38,309 nucleotides of DNA from Saksenaea vasiformis B4078 (taxonomy: Eukaryota; Mucoromycota; Mucoromycetes; Mucorales; Saksenaeaceae), in NCBI GenBank assembly GCA_000697055.1, contig JNDT01001463.1, forward strand, positions 1 to 38,309. The letters run 5' to 3'. Positions 1 through 9,922 of the stretch are shown piece after piece. How positions within the stretch are numbered: the stretch's first letter is position 1; every line of letters starts with the position of its first letter. The notes under the pieces were generated by a model. The model had not been told where the DNA came from and searched no databases. It saw nothing but the letters and a program-made list of their open reading frames with translations. A program made the translations under genes and the position numbers.

Positions 1-10
1 GGGTCAGAAA

Positions 11-38
11 CGGTTGAAATATCTGAGGGTTGAAATGG
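11..38 (+). repeat. pogo-type subterminal motif at the window edge
   Basis: The stretch (GGTTGAAATATCTGAGGGTT and the following bases) resembles GGTTGAAACTACTGAGAGAT inside the left half of the MITE at 14458-14630, and the GGTTGAAATAAGTGAGAGTT run near the right end of the full element (about 2983-3002). It is probably a subterminal transposase-binding region of the element whose terminus is outside the window, or part of a neighbouring copy. Confidence 0.4.
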
Positions 39-133
39 GCAATGTCGGCTGATTATTTAGCCATGCAGGTGCAGCAGTACATGTGATATTATGCTTCTCT
101 TCATTTCAAGACACAATCTCTGCAACAGCAGTG

Positions 134-366
134 AAACCTCTTGTAAACCAATTACGTTGGTATGAAAAGCTTTGTCCAATTGTAGCTGAGAATATCAATG
201 ACGCAATGGCGAAAATCAAGTGTCATTGGGTTGAACAACAGGATAGTAGGCACGCTGATTGAAGTCAGAGAATTTCAGGAACAGGAATCCAAGACACTGA
301 ATGCCTGAAACCAGAGCTAAACAGAGCTCGTGTAACAAAAAGTTTTTTTTTTACAAGTTCATCTAA
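134..366 (+). repeat. left copy of a diverged direct repeat (partner 786-1003)
   Basis: Two blocks align in the same order with the partner. First, TCTTGTAAACCAAT ... TTTGTCCAATT matches TCTTGCAAACCAAT ... TTTCATCCAATT. Second, the stretch from AATTTCAGGAAC through GAATGCCTGAAAC to GCTCGTGTAAC matches AAATTCAGGAAC, GAATGCCCGAAAC and GCTCGTGTAAC. Divergence is large, so the duplication is not recent. The pair brackets about 420 bp that contain the dispersed repeat at 480-780. Confidence 0.55.
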
Positions 367-479
367 GAACCAAAACTCTATGAAGGAAACTTCATATGGT
401 ATGAAGAGTCAAGGAGACGTATAAGATGAGGTCACAGGAGAAAGTCCATGAGACTTGGATAATGTTCTAGTTATTCAAA

Positions 480-780
480 GAAGTCTTCCTACATAGTTTT
501 CCAAAAGATGACCGGGAGTGATAAGGCAGATGTCCAGAGATTTTGTAGATATGACATCGAAAGATGACGAATAAACATGCAATGTCTGAGCGGTCGCCAA
601 TATTCTAGTAAATATGGTCGATTGAAATGATCACTGCTGTGCGATAGTACAAACGTTTCTAAAGACGACACACTCGTTTTATTTAAAAGGGGTCTTTTGA
701 AAGAGATGACATGCGATACGCGAACACGCAGCATTCACTCAACTTGTTTGGCGTCCCGGGAGACGCGGCCATCCTTTTAA
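480..780 (+). repeat. dispersed repeat R, copy 1 (partner 26070-26360)
   Basis: About 300 bp align in the same orientation with 26070-26360, including GCAGATGTCCAGA, TTTTGTAGATATGA, AAAGATGACGAATAAA and CGAACACGCAGCATT. The minus-strand ORFs of both copies are alike (81 and 98 aa), but both copies also share a plus-strand frame broken at matching positions by TGA/TAA. I cannot say which strand was coding, or whether either was. The repeat family is not recognised. Confidence 0.6.
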
Positions 781-785
781 TGAGA

Positions 786-1003
786 CATCTTGCAAACCAA
801 TGGTTACAGCAGTAAAAGTTTTCATCCAATTATGTCTGAGGGATACTAGTGGTCCGATCATAAAACTGACCTATGAACAAACGAACGGAGGCGCGGATCA
901 ATTGGTATAGAAATTCAGGAACTAAAATTCAAAATATCGAATGCCCGAAACACAGATGAAACATACGCTCGTGTAACTATAAAATTTTACAAGAAGTCCA
1001 TTG
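786..1003 (+). repeat. right copy of a diverged direct repeat (partner 134-366)
   Basis: It matches 134-366 as described there and ends about 70 bases before the transposase start codon, so it includes part of the transposase 5' region. An AGTGGTCC at 848-855 resembles the transposon terminus but does not continue as a good match. Confidence 0.55.
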
Positions 1004-1023
1004 AAGCATTGGGCCATAGTTGC

Positions 1024-1031
1024 TTATATAA
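1024..1031 (+). promoter_or_regulatory. TATA-like box of the transposase gene
   Basis: TATATAAA lies about 45 bases before the ATG at 1073, a plausible core promoter position for a short leader. Confidence 0.45.
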
Positions 1032-1072
1032 AGCCTGCGACTCTGCGAGCCCTACATACATTCACTTTCATA

Positions 1073-2791
1073 ATGTCGAAGAAAAACGTTTCTCTTACAA
1101 ATGAGCAGCGCGAAGAAATTTTTGCTTTTAAAACAGCGCATCCAGGAATGAAGCATGAAGAGCTTGCACAATGGGCAACTGAGAAATTCAACCTTTCAAA
1201 AACTCCAACCAAGTCAACGATATCGAAGATGCTGAAAAGGATGGCAGAAGATGCCCTTGGAGATTTATGCTTTACCAGCAAGAAACGACGTGTTACCAAA
1301 GGAAAATGGCCTGTAAATAGTATATTATTTCTAGTACAGTATGAATTCTTGGCTCACTATACTTCTTGACAGAAAATCGAAGAAGCTGTTCTTCTTTGGA
1401 TCAATGTTGCTGAGGAGAGTCGCATTCCAATTACCTGGAACATGATCTATACGAAGGCGACAGTTTATGCTGAGCGCATCGGAATTGATTCATTCAAAGG
1501 ATCGAACGGATGGATGCATCGGTTTGCAATACGCAATGGTTTGAGGATGCATAGACTGCATGGAGAGGCTGCGTCTTTTGACGACTCTCTGCTGGAAGCG
1601 GATACAGAAAGGATCCAGGAGAGCCTTTCCAAATATGAGAGGCGAGACATATACAATTTTGACGAAACTGCTCTCTACTACACTGCAGCACCGAGGACTA
1701 CCATTTCAGTTAACGGCTTTTCTGGGCGAAAAGAAAGCAAGAAGCAGCTAACTGTGGGGCTTCTTTGCAATGCGGATGGTAGCGATCGATGGGACCCACT
1801 CATCATCGGCATGGCGCGAAAACCCAATTACTTCAAGATACATGGGAAGAGGAAGGAGGCGATTGATCACGGTTTCCACTTCTACTTCAACAACACGAAC
1901 GCTTGGATGACAAAAAAGATATTTCACCGCTTCCTTCGACGTTTTGATCGTGCTATGACCGCAAAGAAGAGAAAAGTCTTGCTTATTCTTGACAACTTCG
2001 CAGGTCACTATGTCGACTATGAACCAGTTAGCGTTGAAGTCTTGTTTCTTCCCCCAAACACGACTTCCCGTGTGCAACCCTTGGACGGCGGCATCATTCG
2101 TGCGTTCAAAGCTCACTTCAAACGACGTCAGTTTGACAAGGCTTACCGACACATTGGAATGACTCAGATCGGCAGGGAAGACAAAATCGGTCCAGTGGAG
2201 AAACTCTTTGAAGTGGATCAACTACAGGCAATGAAGTGGATCAAGGCAGCCTGGTACTCTATTACCCCAGCAACAATTGCTAACTGCTGGGAAGCGACAG
2301 TATTCCGGAGCTTTTCCACTGATGGCAGCAACCAATCAGTGCAAATGGTAACGGATGAAGAGAGGGACTTGGAAGTAGTGATACGGGATCGACTCGAGAG
2401 GATTGCGGAGAACGCTATGTCAATCGATGACTGTCCTATTACTGAGATTGACCCGGAATATGAACGCCAGGCGCTTCATAGGAATTTAGTCGATGAAGAG
2501 ATAGTCAATGCGGTACTGCAAGAGGAAGAAGATGTTGAGAATGAGGAAGAAGTCACAGGGTTGGATCAGCAAGACGACCCGATTGATGCAGAAATGACAC
2601 AATTGACAGTTACTGAGAAAGTTGAATGCTTCAACCTTCTCTTCAATATCCTGGATGAAGAAGAAATCTTGGACCCCAAGGTACAATCTGCATTGCCTGA
2701 GCTGCAGAAAATACAAGAAAAGTTCCACGCCGAGATCCGCACTAAACAGTCGAAAATTACCACGTTCTTTAATTTAGTTGATCCCAGATAG
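1073..2791 (+). CDS. pogo/Tigger-type DDD transposase with C-terminal PIP box
   Basis: Model: exons 1073-1312 and 1373-2791 with a 60-nt GT-AG intron, giving 552 aa. It should bind the element's ends and catalyse cut-and-paste transposition in the nucleus. The N-terminus (about residues 8-60, through EQREEIFAFKTAHPG and TKSTISKMLKRM) is a CENP-B N/Psq-like helix-turn-helix. Residues about 80-150, with GSNGWMHRFAIRNGL, fit the CENP-B-type second DNA-binding domain. The DDE domain has candidate catalytic aspartates at D177 (YNFDETALYY), D287 (LILDNFAGH) and D318 (VQPLDGGIIR), 30 residues apart for the last two. The C-terminus is acidic and ends with QSKITTFF (about 539-546), a canonical PCNA-interacting peptide. 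No internal stop is seen, so the copy may be active. The start at 1073 is preferred over the ATG at 1001 because the family's N-terminal homology begins there. Confidence 0.88.
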
Positions 2792-3014
2792 ACAGTTGAT
2801 GTATTGTTTTATGATATATTGGTTCATCCTTTTCATCCTTCTCTCACACCACCTATTTACTTATAACCGAAGGCGGAGATTAAACATAGCGAACAATTTC
2901 ACCTCATCAAAATAGGTTGAAGTCGAAAATGTGTATGAAGTTGAAAATTTCTCTGCTATTTTGGTAGGGGGGTATTGAAAATGGTTGAAATAAGTGAGAG
3001 TTGAAAAAAAACGG

Positions 3015-3039
3015 GGGTGAAACTATCGGGGGACCACTG
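3015..3039 (+). repeat. right terminal inverted repeat of the pogo element
   Basis: The bases GGGGTGAAACTATCGGGGGACCACTG, followed by TA, are the reverse complement of a CAGTGGTCCCCCGATAG-type terminus. The MITE at 14458-14630 carries CAGTGGTCCCCCAATAATTT and CAGTGGTCCCTCGATAATTT, so all three termini belong to one family. Confidence 0.75.
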
Positions 3040-3040
3040 T

Positions 3041-5403
3041 ATTTGCTCTCTAACGTGAAAAGATAATGTGGTCGACGACGACGCCGTTTCTTGTATGTGC
3101 TAACTGCACTCGCTCTAAATCCATAGCTTCCTGGGAGGTCAGTGTCCTTATCGACGTCGAATGACACGTGGTTTACTATATCATTCGAGTCGGTTACAAT
3201 TCGCTCCGTGAATTCTACATCTGGGATATCTGGAAAATTTTTAAGCATAACTGCCTTGGAATATACATCGTGTCTAGCAAGCTCTATAGCCTGCTGATTT
3301 GCCTCCACTCTGTCGACATGTATTCCTCTAACCAATGGAGGAAACTCGACCGTAAAACGTTTCACTTCGCTGTACAACCTTTTGATTTCCGATCGCTGCA
3401 TCTCATTTAGAAGCTCGCATATCAGCTTCATTGACTTGAACTGTATGCGCGTTTGATTTTGTTGTGTGGATCTAATCCACTCCTCGTAGCTTGTCAATGA
3501 TTGGCCTCCTTAAAGAAAAGTTCATCAATAAAAATTGAATCATTGGAATCAGGATATTCATACCAATTATCTCTACAAGTTCCTCTTGCGCTCTGAAAAT
3601 CTTACCAATAGCGCGAATCGGATTATCTACCAACCAGCTCTCCGGTATGCCAGTGGTGTCAATTTTGTATACTACTCGGCCACCTGCAAATAGTTCTGTG
3701 AATATGGCTACAAAGATTCGAAAAAAAAAGAACTACAAGTTACCAAGGCTAACAATAGATGGGTAGTAATAACCAAAACGGCCAAATACTTGCTGTAAGT
3801 TTCTATATTTCTCCGCGTCCGAGTTGACATCTAGTGCTTTCCCAACAGCCTCCTTTAATTCATCTGTCCCATCGATGAATTTCCGATTAAGGACAAGCTA
3901 TCATTGTTTTAGTTGATGAATTTCCAACGATCGGGATGGTAAAGAGATCGTTAGTGGTTGGACGTATAAATTATTTTGCCCTGATTAACCTCACCTCCCT
4001 ATGGATTAAATATACGACGAAGTATCTGCATCCCCGTGTTGAGGGTTGTAGCTTTCCACCATTTGTCTTCAAGTGATGCGTGATAGCTCCCCATAGGAAT
4101 CCAGGATCATCCACTGTTGATTCCGACAATTCGGTGTGAAGGAAAGCGTGAGCGTTACAGGTGGCTCCTGGAATTTTTTGGCGTATCTTTGGTCGACGCT
4201 TGCCTGAGCAATAGGCAGACGTCACTTTCGTTGACCAGCTTTACTGCCGTCTTGTCAGATAAGGATCCGTCGAAATGAACGCCTTTTATTATACCAGTTT
4301 GCTGCATTCTGGTGGAGCCCATAAGTGCATTTTTTGAGCCAGTAATGCTTCTGGAGTCAGCAGAAAGTTCGATTGACAATCTTCCTTGGGGATACTGTGT
4401 TCTGTATATACGTTGAATTGCCATGCTTTGCCAGTCGTCCAAGAGTTCATACATTGGCTTTACATCCAGTGTAGTAACATGAGCTTGGTAAGTGTCTGTA
4501 CTTTGTAACCAGTCTTCAACATCAATTTCATCATGCAGTAATTTTAGATCTCCGCCTGTAAAAACAAGCGCTCATCATTATATGCAGTCCAGGCAAGTGA
4601 CTCAACGTACCGAAAGCTTCCCAGTGAGATTTGCTATAGATAGCGTTCTGGATACTTCTTTTCAGGTTTTCCAAGTCCAGATCAGAGTCATAATCGCTTA
4701 CAAATCTCCCTCCTAAGCATTTTTTTTTAAATACGCACTGGAAAGCTTCAATTCTCACCAGTGACCATGCAGATGGGGTAATAATATCCATATTCTTTAA
4801 AAATATACTCTAATGCAGTAAGCTTTGCAGAATCTTCAGGCTCTTTAATTGCATTATCAACAGCTTCTTCAAAATCTTTTGTTGCTCGAAAAATAGACGG
4901 TGGGAGAAACACCTATTTGAAAGGTTATTCGCCGCTCACACAAACACGCTCGCAGGACTTACATAACGTCTGGGCACGTATAATTCGGTAATCATTTCAT
5001 ACCCCTTAACCTCCCTCTTGGTGGCATTCTCTGCAGCGCTTTTAAATGTATGTATTCCGGGCAATGGAGGCTTTTTAGGTTTTAAAATTCCGCCCTCACA
5101 CGCTGGATTCACATATACAGATGGGTACGTAATACTGGGCCCGTCTGTACTGCTAGAAGCACAACACGGGTAGAGGTAGATGTTTTGATTGTGGTTTAGT
5201 TCAAAGGCATACTTTGCGGCCTGTTGTCCATCAGCGCCTTCTCCTCTTATCTGGTCTAATGGATCTGTGCCCTTAACTTGCAGGGCACCGTGAATAGAGG
5301 ACCAGAATTGCTGGTAATTTTTCTTACCAAAGATGTGTAATTTTCCAGTTTGATTTGTGGCTGCTCCATGGCAAAAGTTGTTTGCGTAGTTGCCTGTTAC
5401 CAA
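3041..5403 (-). pseudogene. multi-module MACPF-like (perforin-type) gene, 3' part cut off by the pogo insertion
   Basis: Reading leftwards, module A has helix FEEAVDNAIKEP (about 4860) and YGYYYPICMVT-G-G. Module B has FGYYYPSIVSL-G-G (about 3745). A third module starts (DVDKDTDLPGSYGFRAS, about 3120). Each fits the MACPF signature with Y-Y replacing T/S-H, followed by a W..S......PMYELLDD helical segment. Introns are 4913-4962, 4713-4758, 4556-4610, 3898-3994, 3684-3743 and 3509-3563; several interrupt a glycine codon in phase 1. Breaks: coding continues to the transposon terminus at 3039 and stops inside module three. The frame also shifts near the A-run (T6 on plus, 4174-4179) between modules A and B. 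The 5' end is uncertain; 5324-5512 may hold upstream coding. There is no signal peptide. MACPF proteins usually form pores or act in immunity; the role here is unknown. Confidence 0.7.
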
Positions 5404-5519
5404 TTGTTTTATAGCATGTCACAGTTTTTAAAGTTAAGAGCCAGACAACATCAGGAGTGTTAAAGTTAGAGATAGTTAGAAAACAAGGTCTGTAACTACT
5501 ACAGTAGAGCAAACTGCCG

Positions 5520-6204
5520 ATATCATTTTATGGTCTCATTTGTTGAAATGCAAAGAACGTTCGTATTAGTACGTTATAATCTACACTCCAACCCTCAAAT
5601 ACCGCCTTTCTAGAAAGCAAGACTGCTATTGGTTGAAATACCTTGATTGCCTTGCAGCAATTTCGACCGTTTTCTCACGCAGAATCATTTATGGTACTTG
5701 TGCGCTTGATTGCTTCAAGTGACTGGCTTCGATTATCAGTTTTTTGGAACCTTTGCCGTCACTCCAAATAAGAAAGCACTACTGCAACAACCTCTTCATA
5801 GTCCATTTACATAGATGAATTGCGATTTGGGGCAATCAACTCACTTAGTGCGTTCCAGTAAATGTGCGAAATACAGCTTGACCGGACCCTCGTAGAACCT
5901 GCACTATCTGTGTGTCAGCTGGGTGTGACAAGTACCAAGCCCATACGCACTTCGAAAAAAGAAAAGTGCTTACAGTTATAATTTCTAGAAATAACAGTTG
6001 TATCTTTTCAAGTTCGCATGCGGGCTCATTAACTGATACAGCGAGCAAAGCAGTATAGTAAGCAGCTATTTAAAGAAACAAACATAATCTTTAGTAGAAT
6101 AAGGTTCTCGTATCGGATGAATTTAAGGCACAAACGATTGAACTCGCAAGTTTTCATTCATTTCTTCTCAAACTGCAATCTCAACGCCGTTACAGATAGC
6201 GCGA
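5520..6204. promoter_or_regulatory. intergenic region between divergent MACPF-like loci
   Basis: About 690 bases separate the minus-strand and plus-strand MACPF-like loci, so it should hold both promoters. An A/T-rich CTATTTAAAG at about 6065 is a candidate TATA element for the plus gene. A 67-codon minus ORF (5845-6048) has no recognisable features and I do not call it a gene. Confidence 0.35.
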
Positions 6205-6866
6205 ATGATGGAGGATACGTTGTCCATCGCCACTACCGGATCGGGAGTGCATAGGGCTGAGAGCTCAACGTCAGCACCCACTCTATCTGAACAGGCGCCG
6301 TCACCGGTACGAGAAAAAATAGATATCCCTTCAGAATGGGACAGAGGTATCCTTTACAGCGGTGAAGAGGCTGTAGAAGCCTCATTTGAGCTAGTAAGCG
6401 AGGAAGATCTTCCCAAGCTAGTCACCATCTACTGCGGATCAGAAATTAAGAACAACGTCTTATCATTGACTAGCGAGGAAGATAATATAAGAGACAGGTC
6501 TGTCAACGTTGATTTTCGTTTCAAAGTGAGCGTGGCTAGCGGATTCCAAGCTGGTGCAGAGGCTAATTACAGTCGCTTGGAAAAAGACGCTAAATCTACA
6601 AAAAATACCATAAGCTCCAGCGTGTCTAGGATCATACATGGCGAGGTATGGAAAACAAATTCTCAGCGACAAAAACTGAAAGGACTATCGATAGATGAAA
6701 CTCAAGGCAGATAGCATCAGACCAACCGCGGGATTTTTGGAATGTATTGATTACGCATTGAATCTTCCTGGTGCAAGCGAGTATAAAAAGTTTATGAGTT
6801 GCAGATTATCTATCAAAGATACGGTTATTACTTTCCACGATTGATAAGATTTGGCAAGTTGGAATA

Positions 6867-6995
6867 CAGTAGCATTGTGGGCAAAAACGTCGCATAAAGT
6901 TATGCACATTGCAAAAGGTGTTGCATGCCTTGTGTGATGCTGCTTTCTTTCTTTCTTTCTTTCTTTCTTTTTTTTTTTGCCGCCCACATTGCAGG
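6867..6995 (+). mobile_element. 129-bp mariner-type MITE inside an intron
   Basis: The ends are imperfect inverted repeats: the left begins CAGTAGCATTGTGGGCAAAAA and the right, read in reverse complement, begins CCTGCAATGTGGGCGGCAAAAA. TA flanks each side (6865-6866 and 6996-6997). Without the element and one TA, the host intron (6854-7034, 181 nt) would be 50 nt, close to the 58-nt equivalent in the paralog. It contains a CTTT repeat and shows no coding capacity. It differs in sequence from the pogo-family MITE at 14458. Confidence 0.65.
6943..6978 (+). repeat. (CTTT)n microsatellite running into a T tract
   Basis: Several CTTT units are followed by about ten T, inside the intronic MITE. 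The T tract forms part of the right inverted repeat arm. Confidence 0.85.
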
Positions 6996-8241
6996 TACCT
7001 CTCCAGAATTGTTAACCTTCGTCGATTTCAACAGGTGGCCAAATAATCTACGACGACAAGGAATCTCATGAATCAAGCAAAAAAAGCAAATCCAAAGCCA
7101 AAGAGTCAGAAGCCAACTTTAGCTTCTTCTGTGTAGATTCCAGCACTGGCATATCTCAGAAGAACGATTTCGAAGTGGCACGAATTCTAAAGGAAAATAG
7201 ACAATATTTACATGTATTAGGTATAATGACGGAATAATAGACCGATTGACATTTCTCTGACTATATTTGAATGATCAAGGAGGGGATGCGGAGAAGCTAG
7301 CATTGGGTTTTCCAGAATGGCTTTCCACTGTAAAAAAAAACCAAAAGGTGGTTTTCCGCTCGGACATATATCCAATGTACGATTTGCTAGACAGTAAACG
7401 CAAGGAGCAAGTTGTGGAGATCTACGAGTTTATCGAGCATAGAAACCACATACGCTGTGGTGCCTTGTTGAACATGAGGCATGTCACCTGTGGTCTATTT
7501 GTATACGTGGACGACACGCACCGTATATTTTACGACAAGAAAAGTAGATATAGAGGTTTGTTCTCTTGGGAAACTATCTCTACACGTTATAGTTTGGCAG
7601 CTCATTGAAAAAGAACAGGGAAAGTACTGGTTGCTTATAATGAATCTGCAAGCCGCGATAATCCACCCGCAGTAAGATTTAAACAAATTACTCTACCGCC
7701 GGAGGATGATGAAAGCTACGTTAGATATGGTCATCGCCTTGAACTAGAAGTTGTTAACGACAAAGGAACGGAACCCATTCAAGTAACAGAACTACCACTT
7801 TGTCAGAAGGGATTGATAGAGAAGATTTTAGCGGTACAATGGTCAAAGAACATGTCAAAGAATCGATCAAAGCATCCATACGTTGTTGCTTCATTGTATC
7901 AGGGTGTGAAGCGTGGGAATGACCGGAAAAAACGGTGGTAAGCGTACTTAGATTAATAATGTGAATACTGATAGTAAGTCGAAATCATCAGGAACGTTAT
8001 ATCCACAGCAGGTGACAACGGAAGCTACGTTGATATACGAAAAGGGGTGACCTTTCAAAGCACCCTTTACAATCCACAAGAAGGGCATAAACTCTGTCTT
8101 GGGCTTGCTCAAGACGGTATAAAATCAGACAAGGTGATACCAGATCAGTATATTGAAGGTCGTTATGTTGCCGGAAAGTACTGCAGAACGTTGACAGGAG
8201 ATGGCGAGATTGAATGGATTTTTGAACCTCTTATAGAATAA

Positions 8242-8699
8242 TCATTCGTTCATGTGTAAATAGTACTTCGAACTTTTTCGTGCTATTATTTTGAGGTGGA
8301 TAATCTACCACACCGTTGTTAACATATCATAGAACTGGTTGACGGAACAGTCAATGATTTTACCCATAGCAACGGGGTGCCCAATATTGAAAGAAAGACG
8401 CGGATTGCATGAGTAAGAAACACGTGTTATTGCATACATTGGGAATCAACCACTGTTGATATGACGACAGTCAAAATATAGACCTTTTCCAGCAATATCG
8501 ACAAGTTGGGGCGCTATCTTTAAAGGAAGTTAATCGCTGGGGCAAATCTTCCTATAACTGATAGCGTGGATAAAGGCGTACCATTGGTACCCTTTTCATC
8601 TACTTAGTCTCAACATGCTTGGGATATGTTTGGGGAGGAACACAGGAAGTCAACCAGGTTACCCTTGCTGATGACCACAATCCCGCTATTTACCTCCTG
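8242..8699. other. intergenic, nothing recognised
   Basis: This is about 460 bases downstream of MACPF-like paralog 1. I see no long ORF, RNA gene or known repeat in it. It may belong to the decayed region that continues to about 10240. Confidence 0.4.
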
Positions 8700-8809
8700 T
8701 TACATCCGCTTTCTCAATGGATCACCTGAGTGAGACAAGAGCCAAGCCTGCATGTCACTTGCAAACTCTATTCCTAAGCTGAGCGATTCAGGGATGTCAC
8801 AGTCAAGGA

Positions 8810-8922
8810 AAGTGAGCCAAGCAGAAAGCATGATTGGGTCATCATTTTGAACATCGGCTACTTCTATAAAACAAGTCGCTTCCGTGAAATGGGTCATCTC
8901 GAAAGGGAGAAAGACAAGGATC
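8810..8922 (-). repeat. left arm of a long inverted repeat (partner 9923-10038)
   Basis: In reverse complement this arm reads ATCCTTGTCTTTCTCCCTTT and onward. It matches the plus strand from 9923 almost base for base for about 115 bases, with one single-base indel and scattered substitutions. It lies in a 74-codon minus ORF (8700-8924), which I do not recognise. Confidence 0.75.
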
Positions 8923-9334
8923 ATAGTTTACGACGAACAACAAGGTCTATTGTCCCTCTTTTAACAATGATGACGTTCCTGCTCTTTGTGCATCAATAGA
9001 AATACGTGCATTGAAGGCTTCCAAGCAATGATACATCATCCTCATCTCCACTGTTGTCAGATGTTAGCCGCTAAACCAATATTGGAAGACTCAGCGCTTC
9101 AGTTGTTCTTTGCTGTTCTATGCTTTTTTGGGGGTTACTCATTGACCACTCACTCCTATATACACCGGTCTATCCACAACGTCTCACGGATACAAATAAT
9201 AAAAACTTGCGGCCAGTTCCGACAGAGCTTACTGATTACACAATCACTAGAATACGATGGTAAAGTCCCATCAGATACATGACATAAGAAAACTAGTAGA
9301 TGACGATAAAGAAACTAGCATTTAAGCAGGAAGT

Positions 9335-9630
9335 TTAGACCTTGATAGCATTGTCAATGCAATCGTGAGTATGGTCAAATGTCATAATGGACTCTTCCAA
9401 GGTGGAAGTATGTGTGCAGATCTTGACATCAGGGACTCTAGAGACAAGCATTTCAATAGGTCCGCAAGTTGCCCTGCGAATTACTTTTGTATCGCTTACG
9501 TTTTTGTATTGGAAAACGCCCTTGAAATCGGCTTCATGCAAGCACAATTCAGAAACAAGCAGTGTTTTTACTTGAGCGCCCTCGCCTACAAGCATTACAG
9601 TGCCACGGTTCTGGGCAAGCTCTTAAAAAA
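9335..9630 (-). pseudogene. C-terminal remnant of a sorbitol/xylitol-type polyol dehydrogenase
   Basis: The minus-strand ORF reads VGEGAQVKTLLVSE, then LHEADFKGVFQYKN, then SRVPDVKICTHTSTLEESI and ends DCIDNAIKV. This follows the C-terminal layout of medium-chain zinc-type polyol dehydrogenases (sorbitol, xylitol or arabinitol): a VG-G loop, a hydrophobic E-DI-GVFRY segment, an ITHR-LED segment and terminal AIKV. Upstream sequence to about 9789 contains broken coding-like pieces, but I cannot recover the cofactor fold or the zinc ligands. The fragment lies between the two arms of the inverted repeat and between the two MACPF-like paralogs. It is a dead fragment, left by gene decay or carried in by a rearrangement. 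Confidence 0.6.
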
Positions 9631-9922
9631 ATAGAGCCTTCCAAAGTATATTGGGCAACCGTGTAGTAAATCTTGACGAGGTCCAAACGTGAGATTTTGA
9701 CGTCTGTGGATCCAAAGTAAAGAGCACAAAGGTGTCATATGGAGCCCTTCCTTTCTCTTTCCGCGGATCAAATTGTTTGAGTTGCCCAACGAATCTACCA
9801 GGCGGGTCGCTGACTTATGGTATTAGATAACAATCATCACAACGTTTCATGAATCCGCTTTATCCCGGTGAGCAGTGTGCCTGAGAAATGGTCATGTGCG
9901 TCCATTTCTTTTTATCTCCTTT

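Larger units (their letters stand above)
1..3039 (+). mobile_element. pogo-superfamily (Tc1/mariner-related) DNA transposon, left end unresolved
   Basis: The element carries a pogo-type transposase at 1073-2791. Its right end is a terminal inverted repeat at about 3015-3039 that finishes in GGGGACCACTG, followed by TA at 3040-3041, the usual target of this superfamily. The same terminus is found at both ends of the small MITE at 14458-14630. The left end is not clear. Positions 11-38 resemble the subterminal GGTTGAAAN6GAG-type motif seen near the MITE's left end and this element's right end, so the left terminus may lie just before the window. Within 1-1003 there is a diverged direct repeat (134-366 and 786-1003) around a dispersed repeat (480-780), so the 5' part may be rearranged or hold a nested insertion. 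The right flank is the interrupted MACPF-like gene. Confidence 0.75.
6205..8241 (+). pseudogene. MACPF-like gene, paralog 1, frameshifted
   Basis: It has the same six-exon structure as the intact paralog at 10280-12258: exons 6205-6645, 6695-6853, 7035-7220, 7280-7555, 7619-7937 and 7992-8241. The N-terminal segment has SEWDRGILYSGEEA and EEDLPKLVT; the signature region YGYYFPRLIRF-G-G spans intron 2; then come PMYDLLDSKRKEQVVEIYEF and a beta-rich C-terminal region (YVRYGHRLELEVV, IEGRYVAGKYC). There is no signal peptide or membrane span. Breaks: the exons sum to 1631 nt, and next to the paralog one base is missing near 6793 in exon 2, before the signature. Intron 2 uses a GC donor and contains a 129-bp MITE. 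With only one visible lesion it is either recently dead or affected by an assembly error. Known MACPF proteins make pores; the function here is inferred. Confidence 0.7.

Noticed and set aside
847..872. Candidate left terminus of the pogo element (AGTGGTCC)
   Set aside because: Only eight bases match the terminus, the rest does not, and it lies inside a repeat whose other copy lacks it.
8700..8924. 74-codon minus-strand ORF as a gene
   Set aside because: It is part of an inverted repeat whose other arm carries an indel in the same frame, and I recognise no family in it.
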